Shown here: one piece after another, positions 6,413 through 16,237 of the stretch
How positions within the stretch are numbered: position 1 is the first letter of the stretch
Layout of the letters: each line of letters begins with the position of its first letter
Assembly: GCA_910585485.1 (NCBI GenBank)
Contig: CAJUEZ010000012.1
Location: 1-55,421, forward strand
DNA length: 55,421 nt
Source: an uncultured Clostridia bacterium
GTDB taxonomy: Bacteria > Bacillota > Clostridia > UBA1381
Reading direction: 5' to 3'
Notes under the pieces: model-generated
What the model was told of the DNA's origin: nothing
The model's input: the letters and a program-made list of their open reading frames with translations, nothing else
Databases searched by the model: none
Program-made: the position numbers and the translations under genes

Positions 6413-8313
6413 ATTTCATACCCCTTTTCCTCTATTTCAAGCTGCAGCTGCTCCCACTCTTCCATCAGTCTTTCCATCTCCGTGTTCTTTTCCTCCGCCT
6501 TCTGTGACAGTTCTGCAAGCTTGGTAAAATCCGATGAGTATTCGGGTTTAGCCATTTCAATATTAAGTTTTTCTATTTCTTCCTCAAGCCGCGCAATCTC
6601 ATCTTCAACCTTTTTAAATCGGTTTACCGTCTTACGCTTTTCAGCTTCAAGACGCTTTTGTTCTTTATAATCAAGCGCATTATTAGTTGTTTTTTTCTCT
6701 GTCTTTGTCACTATACGAGATGAAAAGCTATCGTAGTCGCCATCATGGCTTTCTATTCCGTTCGGCGTAAGATACAATATTCTATCTGCAAGCTTATTAA
6801 TAAAGTAACGGTCATGCGATACCATCAGCATTGTTCCGTCATAATCAGAAAGAGCGTTTTCCAACGCCTCACGCGATTCAATATCAAGATGATTTGTAGG
6901 CTCGTCCATAATGAGCAGATTTACGCTTTTAAGCATCAGTTTCACCAGTTCAACTCTTGCTCTCTCACCGCCCGACAATTTATGTATTTCCTTAAACACA
7001 TCCTCACCGCGGAAAAGAAACACCGCCAACGCATTTCTTATCTGCGTCTGCGTCATATTCGGGTACTCGTCCCACACCTCGTCTATAACGGTCTTTTCCA
7101 TATGCAAGTTTTCCTGTATCTGATCATAATATCCGATATGGATATTCGCGCCGATTTTATACTCGCCCTCCGTCTGGTCATAGTCGCCCATGATGATTTT
7201 TAAAAGCGTAGTTTTACCGCATCCGTTAGGCCCTAAAAGGAATACTTTTTCACCTTTTTTTATTAGCATGTCCACATTTGAAAACAAGCGATTCTCATCA
7301 AAAGACATACCCAAAGATTCAGTTTGTAAAACATCCTGACCACCGCCCGCGCACGCCTTAAATGAGAAATACATATCCTCCCTTTCAGCGTCAGGCGTTA
7401 CAAGCGTCTTTTCAAGTCTGTCAATAATCTTTTCCTTGCTTTCGGCACGTTTAATATTTCTTTCTCTTCCCCAGCGTCTTTGCTGCTCAACAACGCTTTC
7501 AAGACGATTAATCTCTTTCATGGTATTTTCATAATTACGCTGTTCCGTCTTTTTATCTATCTCACGCTGCGCCATATACGCGCTGTAATTGCCGTTATAT
7601 GAACGGAATGTTCCTTGCTCTATCTCAAATGTTTTATTTGTCACACGGTCAAGGAAATAACGGTCATGCGATATTACAATAAACGCGCCGTTATAATTTT
7701 TCAAAAAATCTTCCAACCACTCTACCGACTCAATATCAAGATGATTTGTAGGCTCGTCCAAAAGCAACAGATTCGCGTCTGAAAGCAGGATTTTTCCGAG
7801 CGCCACACGCGTTTTCTGTCCTCCCGACAGTTTATCTACGCACAAGTCAAAGTCATCCTCGGAAAAACCCAGTCCCATAAGAGTGCTTTTTGCCTTTGAT
7901 TTATAATAAAATCCGTCAAGTTCCGCAAAGCGTTCCTGTAAGGCTGTCTGCTTTTTTACGAGCGCGTCTATATCATTAGTTCCGTTTTCAATATCAAAGC
8001 GAATTTCATCAAGCTGATTTTCTATTTCAATAATCTCAGAAAAGACCGTAAGGGTTTCCTCCCATATGGTCTTTTCACTGCCATTCACACTGTATTGATC
8101 AAGATAGCCTATCTTCAAATCTTTATTTTTAAAAATTTCACCCTCATCATAATCCATATCTCCTATGATGATTTTGAAGAAAGTAGATTTGCCTGCCCCG
8201 TTCATGCCGACAAAACCAATCTTATCACCGCTGTCAACATTAAAGGACACATTATCAAAAAGAGTTTCATCAAGAAACATCTTTTTGATATTACTTCCGG
8301 TAAATAGTATCAT
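6409..8313 (-). CDS. ABC-F family ATPase (translation factor type)
   Basis: A 634-residue soluble protein with two ABC ATPase domains and no membrane segment. This is the ABC-F layout used by ribosome-associated translation factors and some antibiotic-protection proteins. Walker A motifs are G-M-N-G-A-G-K-S-T near residue 36 and G-P-N-G-C-G-K-T-T near 362. Signature motifs L-S-G-G-Q and L-S-G-G-E lie near 162 and 448, and both Walker B segments continue L-L-D-E-P-T-N-H-L-D or the equivalent. A charged linker lies between the domains, and a coiled-coil tail runs from about 560 to the end, as in the YdiF/Uup group. AGGAAGG precedes the ATG. Housekeeping versus resistance function cannot be told from sequence alone. 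Confidence 0.92.
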   Translation of the reverse strand: MILFTGSNIKKMFLDETLFDNVSFNVDSGDKIGFVGMNGAGKSTFFKIIIGDMDYDEGEIFKNKDLKIGYLDQYSVNGSEKTIWEETLTVFSEIIEIENQLDEIRFDIENGTNDIDALVKKQTALQERFAELDGFYYKSKAKSTLMGLGFSEDDFDLCVDKLSGGQKTRVALGKILLSDANLLLLDEPTNHLDIESVEWLEDFLKNYNGAFIVISHDRYFLDRVTNKTFEIEQGTFRSYNGNYSAYMAQREIDKKTEQRNYENTMKEINRLESVVEQQRRWGRERNIKRAESKEKIIDRLEKTLVTPDAEREDMYFSFKACAGGGQDVLQTESLGMSFDENRLFSNVDMLIKKGEKVFLLGPNGCGKTTLLKIIMGDYDQTEGEYKIGANIHIGYYDQIQENLHMEKTVIDEVWDEYPNMTQTQIRNALAVFLFRGEDVFKEIHKLSGGERARVELVKLMLKSVNLLIMDEPTNHLDIESREALENALSDYDGTMLMVSHDRYFINKLADRILYLTPNGIESHDGDYDSFSSRIVTKTEKKTTNNALDYKEQKRLEAEKRKTVNRFKKVEDEIARLEEEIEKLNIEMAKPEYSSDFTKLAELSQKAEEKNTEMERLMEEWEQLQLEIEEKGYEI

Positions 8314-8336
8314 TTGTTTGCCTTCCTGTATATAAA

Positions 8337-9422
8337 TTATTGTTTCATATTTTCTATCATATCAAGTATTTCATATCCATAGTATATATCCGGGCACCAT
8401 CTGCCGCCCAGTTGTTCCACAAATTTAACTGTGCCTGCCCATGCGATTGTCTTTACTACATAGTACCTGTCATGCGGCTCTCCCACCGGCTCTACACCTA
8501 TATACGCGCTCATGTGATTATAATGCGCTCTAATACCGTCATCGGGAGTTGCAAATGTCTCATGATCCTCTGTCCTGTCACCCTCAGGATTCTTTATCTT
8601 AATCCCCGCCCAGTTATTCATTTCAGGAAGCACAGCGCCGCCGTACTTACCGTATGCGGTCTCCTTACCCGCCTGTGCGTACATAACCTCGGGACGTATA
8701 CCAAACTGTTCTCCGTAATCCCAGTAAAGCGGCGCGGCTTCTATAAATATATCATCCGCTCCTTTTGCCTCTGCCCACTTCTGAGCCTGTGCCAATGTAA
8801 CCTGCGCCTCTCCGGTTATCGGTGTTTTATCCGCTTCAGGATTTATCGCTCTGTACAGAAACGAGCACGCTTCAGCACGCGTAAGCAAATCTTTAGGTCT
8901 TATAAATCCATCCTCACCCAACATATACAAATTTGTAACAGCCGTTTCCAACAGATTTTTATACGCGTCATCCACGTCTCCCGCATCTTTGAAACTATAA
9001 TTCGTAATTGTATAACTGCTTGCCGCCTTACCGCCCGACGCCTTTACAAGCGTTGCGGCAAATTCCTCACGCGTCACAAATTCGCCGCCGTTAAACTCTT
9101 CTCCTCTTTTCGGCATGCTGCTAAATATCGCCAGTTCATACGGGTAATACCAATCAGTTGTCTTCACATCAGTAAAATCAACACTCGATGCCTTCTTTAG
9201 ATTAAAAGTATCAGTAAATATTCTCGCCATCTGCGCTCTCGTTAGATTACCTCCAAGGTCAAGTTCTCCGTATTCATCTCCTGCCAATATATCATTATCA
9301 AGACAATACTGCACGCTTTCCGCCGCCCATGGATATTGAGCCTTCCACGATTGTGCCGACACCGGCATCGCTGCCGCTGCGATAATTACCGCTGCTGAAA
9401 TTAGTGAAAGTATTTTATTCAT
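8337..9422 (-). CDS. S-layer-anchored glucosaminidase-type cell wall hydrolase
   Basis: A 361-residue secreted protein. A signal peptide occupies about residues 1-23, ending at P-V-S-A-Q. Three S-layer homology repeats cover roughly 28-195; each has the helix pattern with T-R-A/E-x-x-A (T-R-A-Q-M-A-R, T-R-E-E-F-A-A, T-R-A-E-A-C-S). These bind pyruvylated secondary wall polymer. The C-terminal 140 residues fit a glucosaminidase (GH73-like) domain, with the probable catalytic Glu in A-G-K-E-T-A-Y-G-K-Y and the usual N-N-W-A-G-I-K motif. It would trim peptidoglycan during growth or division. It is 23 bases upstream of the ABC-F gene in the same direction and may be co-transcribed with it. Confidence 0.85.
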   Translation of the reverse strand: MNKILSLISAAVIIAAAAMPVSAQSWKAQYPWAAESVQYCLDNDILAGDEYGELDLGGNLTRAQMARIFTDTFNLKKASSVDFTDVKTTDWYYPYELAIFSSMPKRGEEFNGGEFVTREEFAATLVKASGGKAASSYTITNYSFKDAGDVDDAYKNLLETAVTNLYMLGEDGFIRPKDLLTRAEACSFLYRAINPEADKTPITGEAQVTLAQAQKWAEAKGADDIFIEAAPLYWDYGEQFGIRPEVMYAQAGKETAYGKYGGAVLPEMNNWAGIKIKNPEGDRTEDHETFATPDDGIRAHYNHMSAYIGVEPVGEPHDRYYVVKTIAWAGTVKFVEQLGGRWCPDIYYGYEILDMIENMKQ

Positions 9423-9459
9423 TATATAATCAATCCTTTCCGAAATTGTATACCTATAT

Positions 9460-9488
9460 AGTATATATCAAATTCAGTCCAATTTCAA
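9460..9488 (-). promoter_or_regulatory. Promoter of the S-layer glucosaminidase gene
   Basis: Minus strand TTGAAA (9488-9483), a 17-bp spacer and TATACT (9465-9460), about 40 bases before the ATG. Confidence 0.65.
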
Positions 9489-9507
9489 CATTATACTTAA
9501 AATTTCT

Positions 9508-10680
9508 TTATTGGTTAGATGCCTTCATTGTCTTGTTGCCATAAAATATAGTTCTGAAAAAGTCTTTTATAATAAGTCCTATCCCTTTTTTCTCGACAGA
9601 TGCCGCCGCGTTAATATCTATCTGCGCGAGCGTTTCTCCTCTACGGCTTATAACCATACTTCCTATTTTATCTCCCGCCTTAACCGGCGCGTTTACTGTC
9701 TCATCAATCAGTATTTCTTTTGTTATATCGTCCTCTTGTCCCTTTTCCACCAGTGTAGAATAGGTATCCGCCGCGATTGCGCTCACTTCATTTTCAAGTC
9801 CTTTTTCCACATGCACCTTGCTTATTTCATCTCCCGCAGTAACTTGGGTGTTTACAGCGTAATTAGCGAAACCGTAATCAAGCAGCGATTTTGCTGATGA
9901 AAATCTTTCCGATGATGTCGGCGCACCAAGGACAACCGCGATAAGCTGCATATCATTTCTCTTTGCCGCCGCGCTCAGACAACAAAGCGCTTTTGATGTC
10001 GAACCCGTTTTAAGACCGTTTGCACCCTCATAAAAACGTATCAATTTATTAGTATTGGCAAGCTGAAATTTCCCGCCGCGAAGCGTGTCCATCCATATTG
10101 ACGTATAGTTAAATATTGTTTTGTGCTTAATCAATTCACGCGACATAATTGCGACATCGCGCGCGCTTGAATAATGGTCATCCTCGTCAAGTCCGTTTGT
10201 ATTCATAAAATGCGTATTCTCCATACCGAGTTCTTTCGCTTTCGCATTCATCATATCAACAAACGCGCTCTCGCTTCCGGCAAGATGTTCAGCCATCGCA
10301 ACGCACCCGTCATTGGCAGAAGCAACGGCTATACCCTTCATCATATCATTTACCGTAAGCTGTTCTCCCGCTTCAAGAAACATCGTGCTGCCACCGTAAC
10401 TCATAGCGTTCTCACTAACCGTCACCATATCATCAAGCGTTATTTTACCATCATCAACCGCCTCCATAATAAGAAGCATTGTCATTACTTTTGTGACGCT
10501 CGCTATCGGCACACGCTCATCAGAATTACTTTCATAGAGCACATCGCCTGTAGATTCCTCAATAAGAATCGCCGACTTACATTTCAATCCCAAATCGGTG
10601 TCATTTGCGCCCTCCGCGGCAACTCCTATACTCTGCATAATAAAACCGAGACAAATCAAAAAGCATATTATTTTCTTCAT
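9508..10680 (-). CDS. Serine-type D-Ala-D-Ala carboxypeptidase (peptidase S11)
   Basis: A 390-residue penicillin-binding protein of the DacA/DacF group that removes the terminal D-alanine from peptidoglycan stem peptides. A signal peptide at 1-20 is followed by the S11 active-site set: S-V-T-K near residue 62, S-A-N near 121 and K-T-G near 222. A C-terminal beta domain runs from about 265 and ends in a basic amphipathic tail, as in membrane-attached members. The start is placed at 10680: AAAGGAG lies eight bases upstream, inside what a start at 10698 would make coding sequence. In spore formers DacF-type enzymes act in the forespore, but vegetative DacA-type function is equally possible. Confidence 0.92.
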   Translation of the reverse strand: MKKIICFLICLGFIMQSIGVAAEGANDTDLGLKCKSAILIEESTGDVLYESNSDERVPIASVTKVMTMLLIMEAVDDGKITLDDMVTVSENAMSYGGSTMFLEAGEQLTVNDMMKGIAVASANDGCVAMAEHLAGSESAFVDMMNAKAKELGMENTHFMNTNGLDEDDHYSSARDVAIMSRELIKHKTIFNYTSIWMDTLRGGKFQLANTNKLIRFYEGANGLKTGSTSKALCCLSAAAKRNDMQLIAVVLGAPTSSERFSSAKSLLDYGFANYAVNTQVTAGDEISKVHVEKGLENEVSAIAADTYSTLVEKGQEDDITKEILIDETVNAPVKAGDKIGSMVISRRGETLAQIDINAAASVEKKGIGLIIKDFFRTIFYGNKTMKASNQ

Positions 10681-10815
10681 ACTTGTAACTCCTTTCATAA
10701 AGCTTGTATGAATTTATAATATGCTTTTTATGGTTTTCTATTCATTTTTTAGCTGTTATACAGTAAATTGCAAATTAATCTTTCGTATCAAATCACCGGT
10801 TATCAATCAGTATAT

Positions 10816-13800
10816 TTATTTTTCCGCGCTATCACAAACCGGTGTCATGCCGTCAAGTGAATCCCACGCGAACACTTTTAGCTTATAATTGTCTACATCA
10901 TTTGTGAACGTCAAATCCGCTGTGCCTCTCCTGATATGTAATAGAGAATCATCAAACGTAATATCATCTGTCTGAGTGACTTCTACAAGCTTGTTATCAC
11001 TATCGTACAGCGCACCTATTAATTTCATGCTGCCGCCATAGTAATCAACCAACTCATAAGCAACATTGGCTTCCTTACCTGATGTTCCGGTTATTTTAAC
11101 CGTTGAGAAATCAGGTTCTTCCTCGCCCTCTATAAACTGTGCTACTCTTATTCTGTCAATACCGTTCGGATATGCCCAGTTAGATGTTCCGCCGCCGCGC
11201 TGCAAGCCAAAGCTTACAGAATCAATCTTGGCTCCGTCAGGAAGCGCGTAATTTGTATAAGCGTCAATAGTCTTACCGTCAAACACCAATGACCTAATTG
11301 TATTTGATTTCTTGTCAAATATAACCTTGACATTCTTTGTGTAGCTTTCATTTGCACCGGTGAAAATACTATCGGCAGTTCCGTCGCTGTCATTGTCATT
11401 CCACGTTGCTCCGCCGTCCGTGCTTACCCATGTCACGTATCCTGAGGTCCAACCGATACGAAGAGCAGAACCGATTTGAATATATTCAAGCACTGATGTT
11501 CTGCCTGTTGCCGAGCCGAAATACCAATCCACATCATAGCTTACGATTCCGTCATCAGCTATACCCGAAATAGTCTTTGTTGCGCTGTATTCCGCTGCCG
11601 GCTGTGTTGGATTATACCATATACGTCCGTTTTCGCTATCCAGTGCAAGAGCCGCTGTATCCGAGCCCGCCTGTGTCCAGTCCGCAAGATCTGTTTCCTG
11701 CCACGCTGTATCTTTCGTTCCTTTCTCGTAAAGAACGTCTGTATTACCACTTACCTGCGTTGTTGAAGTATAATTCAGCATTTCCAGCTTTGGAGTAGCG
11801 GTAATTAGTCCGCCGTTATTCGGCTCTGTATAAAATTTCAGTGTTTTAAAGTTTGCGCCGTTCAAGCTGAAAGTCTTTGTCTTGTCACCATTTACAGTTT
11901 CCCAAGTGCCATCTGTTCCAACAATTCTTGCATTACAAATGTCGTTTTCATAATCAAATTCAAAGGTGACAATCCATCTCTTTGTACTTCCCTGTATATC
12001 ACCCTTGCTTCCTGACCAGTCATCGTCAAAAATTGCGGCGGCTTCATCTCTGACCTTACTTGTCATATTTCCTGCTCCGCCTGATCCATAAGGCTGAGCA
12101 ACAGTTATAATGTTATTGCCCTCGCTGTCAAGCAATGCCATATTGAGCGCATATTCGCGTCCTGCCCATTTCCATGCGCCTGAATCGTCCTTCTGTCCTC
12201 CGGTTGTAACGCGGAATGTTAATGTCGCTGTATTATTATCATACACCTGAAAATCCTTATGGAATTCTCCGCCTACCGAAGCGGCTTTCTGATTAAGAGT
12301 TCCGCCTGTTGCAGATGCCCCTTCAAGTTTCGTTTCCGCATCTGTATTCGTGCTTACAAACACGTCATCGCCCGTCGCGTCAACAATAGACATCGGCTTT
12401 ACCTTGACAATACACTTTGCCGTTTTGCTGCCGGCTGTAGCTGTAATTGTTGTTTTACCGAAACTCAAACCTGTTATAACACCCTTATCTGAAACACTTG
12501 CAACAGCAGGGTCATCAGATGTCCACGTTACAGAAGTATCTGTAGCGTCAGCAGGGAATACATTTGCCTTTAACGCTGCGGTATTTCCTATTCCCAGTTC
12601 TACAAGTTTTTCAGACAGGCTGACTCCCGTTACAGGGGTTGAGAATACCGTAACCTCACAAGTATCTGTAAATCCACCGTCCTTTGTGGTCGCTGTAATG
12701 GTTGCCGTTCCCACGCCGACACCCTTAACTATGCCGTTTGAAACCGTTGCAATACTTTCATCAGATGATGACCATGTTATGCCTTTTTTGCTTGCATCCT
12801 CAGGTGAAACAACCGCGTTAACAGTAGCCGTTTTTCCCTTTTCTATTGTTAAGTCTTTATTTTTAATCTCCACACCTGTTACATCTACCTGTGCCGGAGC
12901 TTCATATGTAACCTTTGTATAAGGAACTTCCGGCGCAAGATAATTAAGCGTATTGCCACTCTCGTCTGTTGCTAATGCCACTGAGCCTATATAATAGCTC
13001 GTATGAGGCGGCTGATTATATGCCACGTTCTGCCAAGCTATACCCAAGCGATATTGACAGTCGTGCATTAGAGTAGTTAATCTGTATTCCGTAGGAACTG
13101 TAGATGTATATATTCTAAGTGCAGGTTCTTCATTTTGTCCCTTACCCGTAGGAAGAATTATCTCCTCACGCCAATCGCCCCAAAGGTCTGCGGACAGCGA
13201 AGCGTTTCGCTTTGAATAGTTATTCGTAGTTCCGCCTGTCAGCGTATAACCGTCATTCGGTCCGTAAAATCTTTTTGTCCAGCCATTTTCTGCATCATAT
13301 TTTCCGATAAGATTATCATCAAGCAGTTCTCTGCCTAAATCGCCGTCCCAATATACAAGCGAGTTATCAAACCCACGGCTTCCGCCGTTAGGCTTCGCTT
13401 TAAGGTCATTACCGTTCATGTCATGTATCTTGTCAAAGCCACTACTCCAACTTAGCGCGAGAGCCGCATCATTACCAGCATTGTGCTGAGCAAGAGCGTA
13501 AGCATCATCAATATTATCCATTACGCCTCTGCCGTTATCTGTGCCTACTGTAAGCGTTCTCGTATGCAGGCTCTTACCTGTAAGCGCATCTCGGAAATTC
13601 TCGGCGCACGTTTTCATGTAATGCTCCTTTACGGACATTACCTCCTGTTTGCCATCGTTATTAAAATCGCTCATGTGCATTGCGTCACCGTGACCAAGCT
13701 TTGTATTTCCAAGAACAGTTTTTCCGTCATCATCAAGCGCAGCACTTCCGTATACAATTTCATCCTTGCCGTCATTATCTATATCTCCGACAGACAGGTT

Positions 13801-15042
13801 ATGATTACCCTGTCTGTACAGCGAATCATCTCTAATTCCGCTTTGTCCGCAATCATATTCCCACTGCATTGTCATTTCGCTGCCGTCCCATGTGTACGCA
13901 CGCAAAGCCGCTCTGTAATAATATCCGCGGCACATCACAATACTCGGATGAACGCCGTCAAGGTACGCTACAGCTGCAAGATAACGCTGTGATTCGTTGA
14001 GCAAATTCTTACCCCAGTTCTTTCCATCCGTGCTGCCGATAGGTATAGCATTTGTTGTCCAAAGCGCTTTACCTGTCTCGCCGTCAAATAATGTGTAATA
14101 TTCAGGTCCTATATTTTTACCTTTATTAAGCTGAATAAGCGTATTATCAGCATTTCTTATTTCCTCGGTATCACCGACCTCAGTTACATAATGTCCTGTT
14201 CCGTCTATCGTGCCGGGACCTGATAGCGAAGCAATTTCCGCCTTGCCATCACCGTCAAAATCGTATACCAAAAACGGGTTCTCATGCGCTCCTGAGCGGA
14301 CATGCGGACCTAAGTCAATTCTCCACATATACAAGTGCTCGCCATTTCCGGGATTTTCGCTGATTTCATAGCCGTCTATATATGTATGTCCCGTTGTTCC
14401 GCCGGCCGCGGCATCCTTTGAGTTGTCCGGATCCCATTTAAGAACAATTTCGTAATCGCCGTCACCGTCCAAATCACCTACAGAAGCGTCATTTGCACCG
14501 CCCTGTACAGTACTGCTAGTGGTATAATAATGTCCACCGTTACTGTCGGCAGGTCTTTCGATTGGAACGTCCATATATGTATATGAATGCTTTAAGCTGT
14601 TTCCATTTCCGACCTCGCTCGGCTTTGCATAAGTACTGATTGTTGTAGGTGTAGTTTCAGGCTCGCTTGATGCATCCTCACCCGCTTTTACAACCTTATA
14701 GGTATCGGTTTCGCTTCCTGCCGTGTCAATCCAGTTTGTCGCGTCATGCGCGCCGGTGGTGTGGATTTTCTTACCGTTTTTATAAATATCAAACGCCTGG
14801 TTCGTAAGGCTCTCCGTACCTAAAAGACGCCAGCTAAGATACACTCCATCCACAGTTTGCTCACGAGTGTCCGCTGTCGTTTTAACCGCTATAAGTCCGC
14901 GGTTTAAATCCTCCATCTGACGCGCTTTTTCCTGATATTTAGGTGTTTTTGCTTCTGCCGCGCTTGCCACAGACGCAAAACCACCCAGCATAGAAGCTGT
15001 CATAACCGCGCTGACAATAGCGCTTATAACTCTTTTGTTCAT
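10816..15042 (-). CDS. Secreted rhamnogalacturonan lyase, PL11, multidomain
   Basis: A 1408-residue secreted enzyme that would cleave the rhamnogalacturonan I backbone of pectin by beta-elimination. The signal peptide is residues 1-28. The PL11 catalytic region spans about 35-705, beginning with the typical R-Q-M-E-D-L-N-R-G-L. It carries the repeated calcium-binding propeller motifs D-L-D-G-D-G-D, D-F-D-G-D-G-K, D-I-D-N-D-G-K and D-F-N-N-D-G-K. Two Big_2 Ig-like domains follow (about 715-800 and 803-885; V-T-G-V-E-I and V-T-G-V-S-L starts). Two sandwich-like regions run from about 890-1090 and 1105-1310. A final module ends in W-D-S-L-D-G-M-T-P-V-C. That last module is shared with the CE12-type protein at 16238-20515. 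No S-layer domain or sortase motif is visible, so the anchoring mode is unknown. Confidence 0.93.
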   Translation of the reverse strand: MNKRVISAIVSAVMTASMLGGFASVASAAEAKTPKYQEKARQMEDLNRGLIAVKTTADTREQTVDGVYLSWRLLGTESLTNQAFDIYKNGKKIHTTGAHDATNWIDTAGSETDTYKVVKAGEDASSEPETTPTTISTYAKPSEVGNGNSLKHSYTYMDVPIERPADSNGGHYYTTSSTVQGGANDASVGDLDGDGDYEIVLKWDPDNSKDAAAGGTTGHTYIDGYEISENPGNGEHLYMWRIDLGPHVRSGAHENPFLVYDFDGDGKAEIASLSGPGTIDGTGHYVTEVGDTEEIRNADNTLIQLNKGKNIGPEYYTLFDGETGKALWTTNAIPIGSTDGKNWGKNLLNESQRYLAAVAYLDGVHPSIVMCRGYYYRAALRAYTWDGSEMTMQWEYDCGQSGIRDDSLYRQGNHNLSVGDIDNDGKDEIVYGSAALDDDGKTVLGNTKLGHGDAMHMSDFNNDGKQEVMSVKEHYMKTCAENFRDALTGKSLHTRTLTVGTDNGRGVMDNIDDAYALAQHNAGNDAALALSWSSGFDKIHDMNGNDLKAKPNGGSRGFDNSLVYWDGDLGRELLDDNLIGKYDAENGWTKRFYGPNDGYTLTGGTTNNYSKRNASLSADLWGDWREEIILPTGKGQNEEPALRIYTSTVPTEYRLTTLMHDCQYRLGIAWQNVAYNQPPHTSYYIGSVALATDESGNTLNYLAPEVPYTKVTYEAPAQVDVTGVEIKNKDLTIEKGKTATVNAVVSPEDASKKGITWSSSDESIATVSNGIVKGVGVGTATITATTKDGGFTDTCEVTVFSTPVTGVSLSEKLVELGIGNTAALKANVFPADATDTSVTWTSDDPAVASVSDKGVITGLSFGKTTITATAGSKTAKCIVKVKPMSIVDATGDDVFVSTNTDAETKLEGASATGGTLNQKAASVGGEFHKDFQVYDNNTATLTFRVTTGGQKDDSGAWKWAGREYALNMALLDSEGNNIITVAQPYGSGGAGNMTSKVRDEAAAIFDDDWSGSKGDIQGSTKRWIVTFEFDYENDICNARIVGTDGTWETVNGDKTKTFSLNGANFKTLKFYTEPNNGGLITATPKLEMLNYTSTTQVSGNTDVLYEKGTKDTAWQETDLADWTQAGSDTAALALDSENGRIWYNPTQPAAEYSATKTISGIADDGIVSYDVDWYFGSATGRTSVLEYIQIGSALRIGWTSGYVTWVSTDGGATWNDNDSDGTADSIFTGANESYTKNVKVIFDKKSNTIRSLVFDGKTIDAYTNYALPDGAKIDSVSFGLQRGGGTSNWAYPNGIDRIRVAQFIEGEEEPDFSTVKITGTSGKEANVAYELVDYYGGSMKLIGALYDSDNKLVEVTQTDDITFDDSLLHIRRGTADLTFTNDVDNYKLKVFAWDSLDGMTPVCDSAEK

Positions 15043-15080
15043 CTTACTTACTCCCTCTCTCTCATTAAATATATATTAAT

Positions 15081-15109
15081 ATTGTATAACATTTTCGATA
15101 TTTTCTCAA
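15081..15109 (-). promoter_or_regulatory. Promoter of the PL11 gene
   Basis: Minus strand TTGAGA (15109-15104), a 17-bp spacer and TACAAT (15086-15081). A GGGAG ribosome site precedes the ATG. The gene is therefore transcribed separately from the spoIID gene upstream. Confidence 0.65.
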
Positions 15110-15138
15110 TAAAAAAATCAGTGTTGATATTTTAAAAC

Positions 15139-15167
15139 TGCACAAACTTTCTTTCATTTTTTGTGCA
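15139..15167 (-). terminator. Weak hairpin after the spoIID gene
   Basis: TGCACAAA (15139-15146) pairs with TTTGTGCA (15160-15167) across a 13-base loop. On the minus strand it is followed by a short T run. It is placed correctly to end spoIID transcription but is a weak example. Confidence 0.35.
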
Positions 15168-15170
15168 CAT

Positions 15171-16154
15171 TTACCATTTTTCAATATCAACACCTGTGTA
15201 ATACGTTTTTAAAATTTCTTCATATCCGCTTCCCTGCTCAGCCATATAATTTGCACCGTACTGGCTCATACCGACACCGTGACCAAAACCTTTAACGCTC
15301 ATTGTTATATTGCCGTCTTTTTGAGTAATATCAATATTCGTTGAGCGAAGAGAAAATAGATTACGAAATTCAGTTCCTTTTATATTAACGCCTCCAACAT
15401 CTAAAGATACAATTCCTCCCGCGTCAGAACGGTCTATGTTAGAGAACAGATCTTTTGACCAATCTGTGCCGTCAATCTTTTCAGACACAGTGTTTTTAAA
15501 TTCCTCTTCACTGACGGTCAATTCGCTGTGATATTTGGGTGACTCCTTATCTCCTTCACTCAAAACGCTTTTCAGGTACGGAATATCGCTTCCCCAAACG
15601 TCCACAGCTGATTCAGTCGCTCCGGAGGAAGTGGAGTGAAACACCGCCGATATAATTTCTCCGTTATATGTCATAATCTCCCCTGTAGTGTCTTCCACGG
15701 CGGCGCTGATTTTATTCCACTTTTCATCGGTGTCTCCGTCCCAGTTTTCACGTCTTTTCTTTTCGCTTATATACGCCTGGCAGTGTTTTGAATCTGTGCA
15801 TATCGGCGCGCCGTTATGACTTTCAGATATATTCCCTTTTTCTGCCTCGGCAATATGCGCGTACAGATATGTTCGTGCCGCTACTGCCTGCGCCTTTAAT
15901 GCCTCGTCTTCAAAATCAACCGGCATTTCAGCCGATACCACACATTTCAGATATTCGTTTATGTCCATTTCCTTTACTTTTTCCTCATCTGCGATATACA
16001 CTTTTACTCTTCCGCTCTCAATAGCTTCATCTTGTGATTCTTTTTTATCTATATCTGTAATTTTGTTTCCCGCTCCTATAATCCACACTACCGCAAGTGG
16101 AATGAGCAGTGTCACGAACACCACTATTAAAACAACTTCTATAACCTTTTTCAC
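15171..16154 (-). CDS. spoIID: SpoIID/LytB-type peptidoglycan lytic protein
   Basis: A 327-residue protein with one N-terminal membrane segment (about 5-27) and an extracytoplasmic SpoIID domain. Recognisable parts are the M-D-I-N-E-Y-L-K-C-V-V-S-A-E-M-P block, with the catalytic-type glutamate in A-E-M-P. A-L-K-A-Q-A-V-A-A-R-T-Y follows, then the F-H-S-T-S-S-G segment and the terminal G-F-G-H-G-V-G-M-S-Q-Y-G-A motif. SpoIID is the lytic transglycosylase that drives engulfment during sporulation, so the gene suggests sporulation potential. SpoIID-like relatives with other roles exist, so this alone is not proof. The start is GTG at 16154, with GGGGAG six bases before it. Confidence 0.88.
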   Translation of the reverse strand: MKKVIEVVLIVVFVTLLIPLAVVWIIGAGNKITDIDKKESQDEAIESGRVKVYIADEEKVKEMDINEYLKCVVSAEMPVDFEDEALKAQAVAARTYLYAHIAEAEKGNISESHNGAPICTDSKHCQAYISEKKRRENWDGDTDEKWNKISAAVEDTTGEIMTYNGEIISAVFHSTSSGATESAVDVWGSDIPYLKSVLSEGDKESPKYHSELTVSEEEFKNTVSEKIDGTDWSKDLFSNIDRSDAGGIVSLDVGGVNIKGTEFRNLFSLRSTNIDITQKDGNITMSVKGFGHGVGMSQYGANYMAEQGSGYEEILKTYYTGVDIEKW

Positions 16155-16192
16155 GTCCCACTCCCCTTTTTAGTCTATGTATATGAATCAGG

Positions 16193-16227
16193 CGCAAAAA
16201 AAGAACTCCCCCTAAGGGAAGTTCTTT
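16193..16227 (-). terminator. Terminator of the CE12-type esterase gene
   Basis: On the minus strand, AAAGAACTTCCC and GGGAGTTCTTT pair, with one bulge, around a small loop and are followed by a run of seven T (16199-16193). It lies 11 bases past the stop codon. Confidence 0.75.
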
Positions 16228-16237
16228 GATAAAATAA

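Noticed and set aside
8340..9200. 286-codon open frame antisense to the S-layer glucosaminidase gene
   Set aside because: It has no ribosome site or recognisable domain and lies wholly opposite a gene with clear SLH and glucosaminidase motifs.
10174..10719. 181-codon open frame antisense to the D,D-carboxypeptidase gene
   Set aside because: It is fully opposite the SxN and SxxK region of a well-supported gene and has no homology that I recognise.
12350..12922. 190-codon open frame antisense to the PL11 gene
   Set aside because: Its composition mirrors the Big_2 repeats on the other strand, and it has no start signal.
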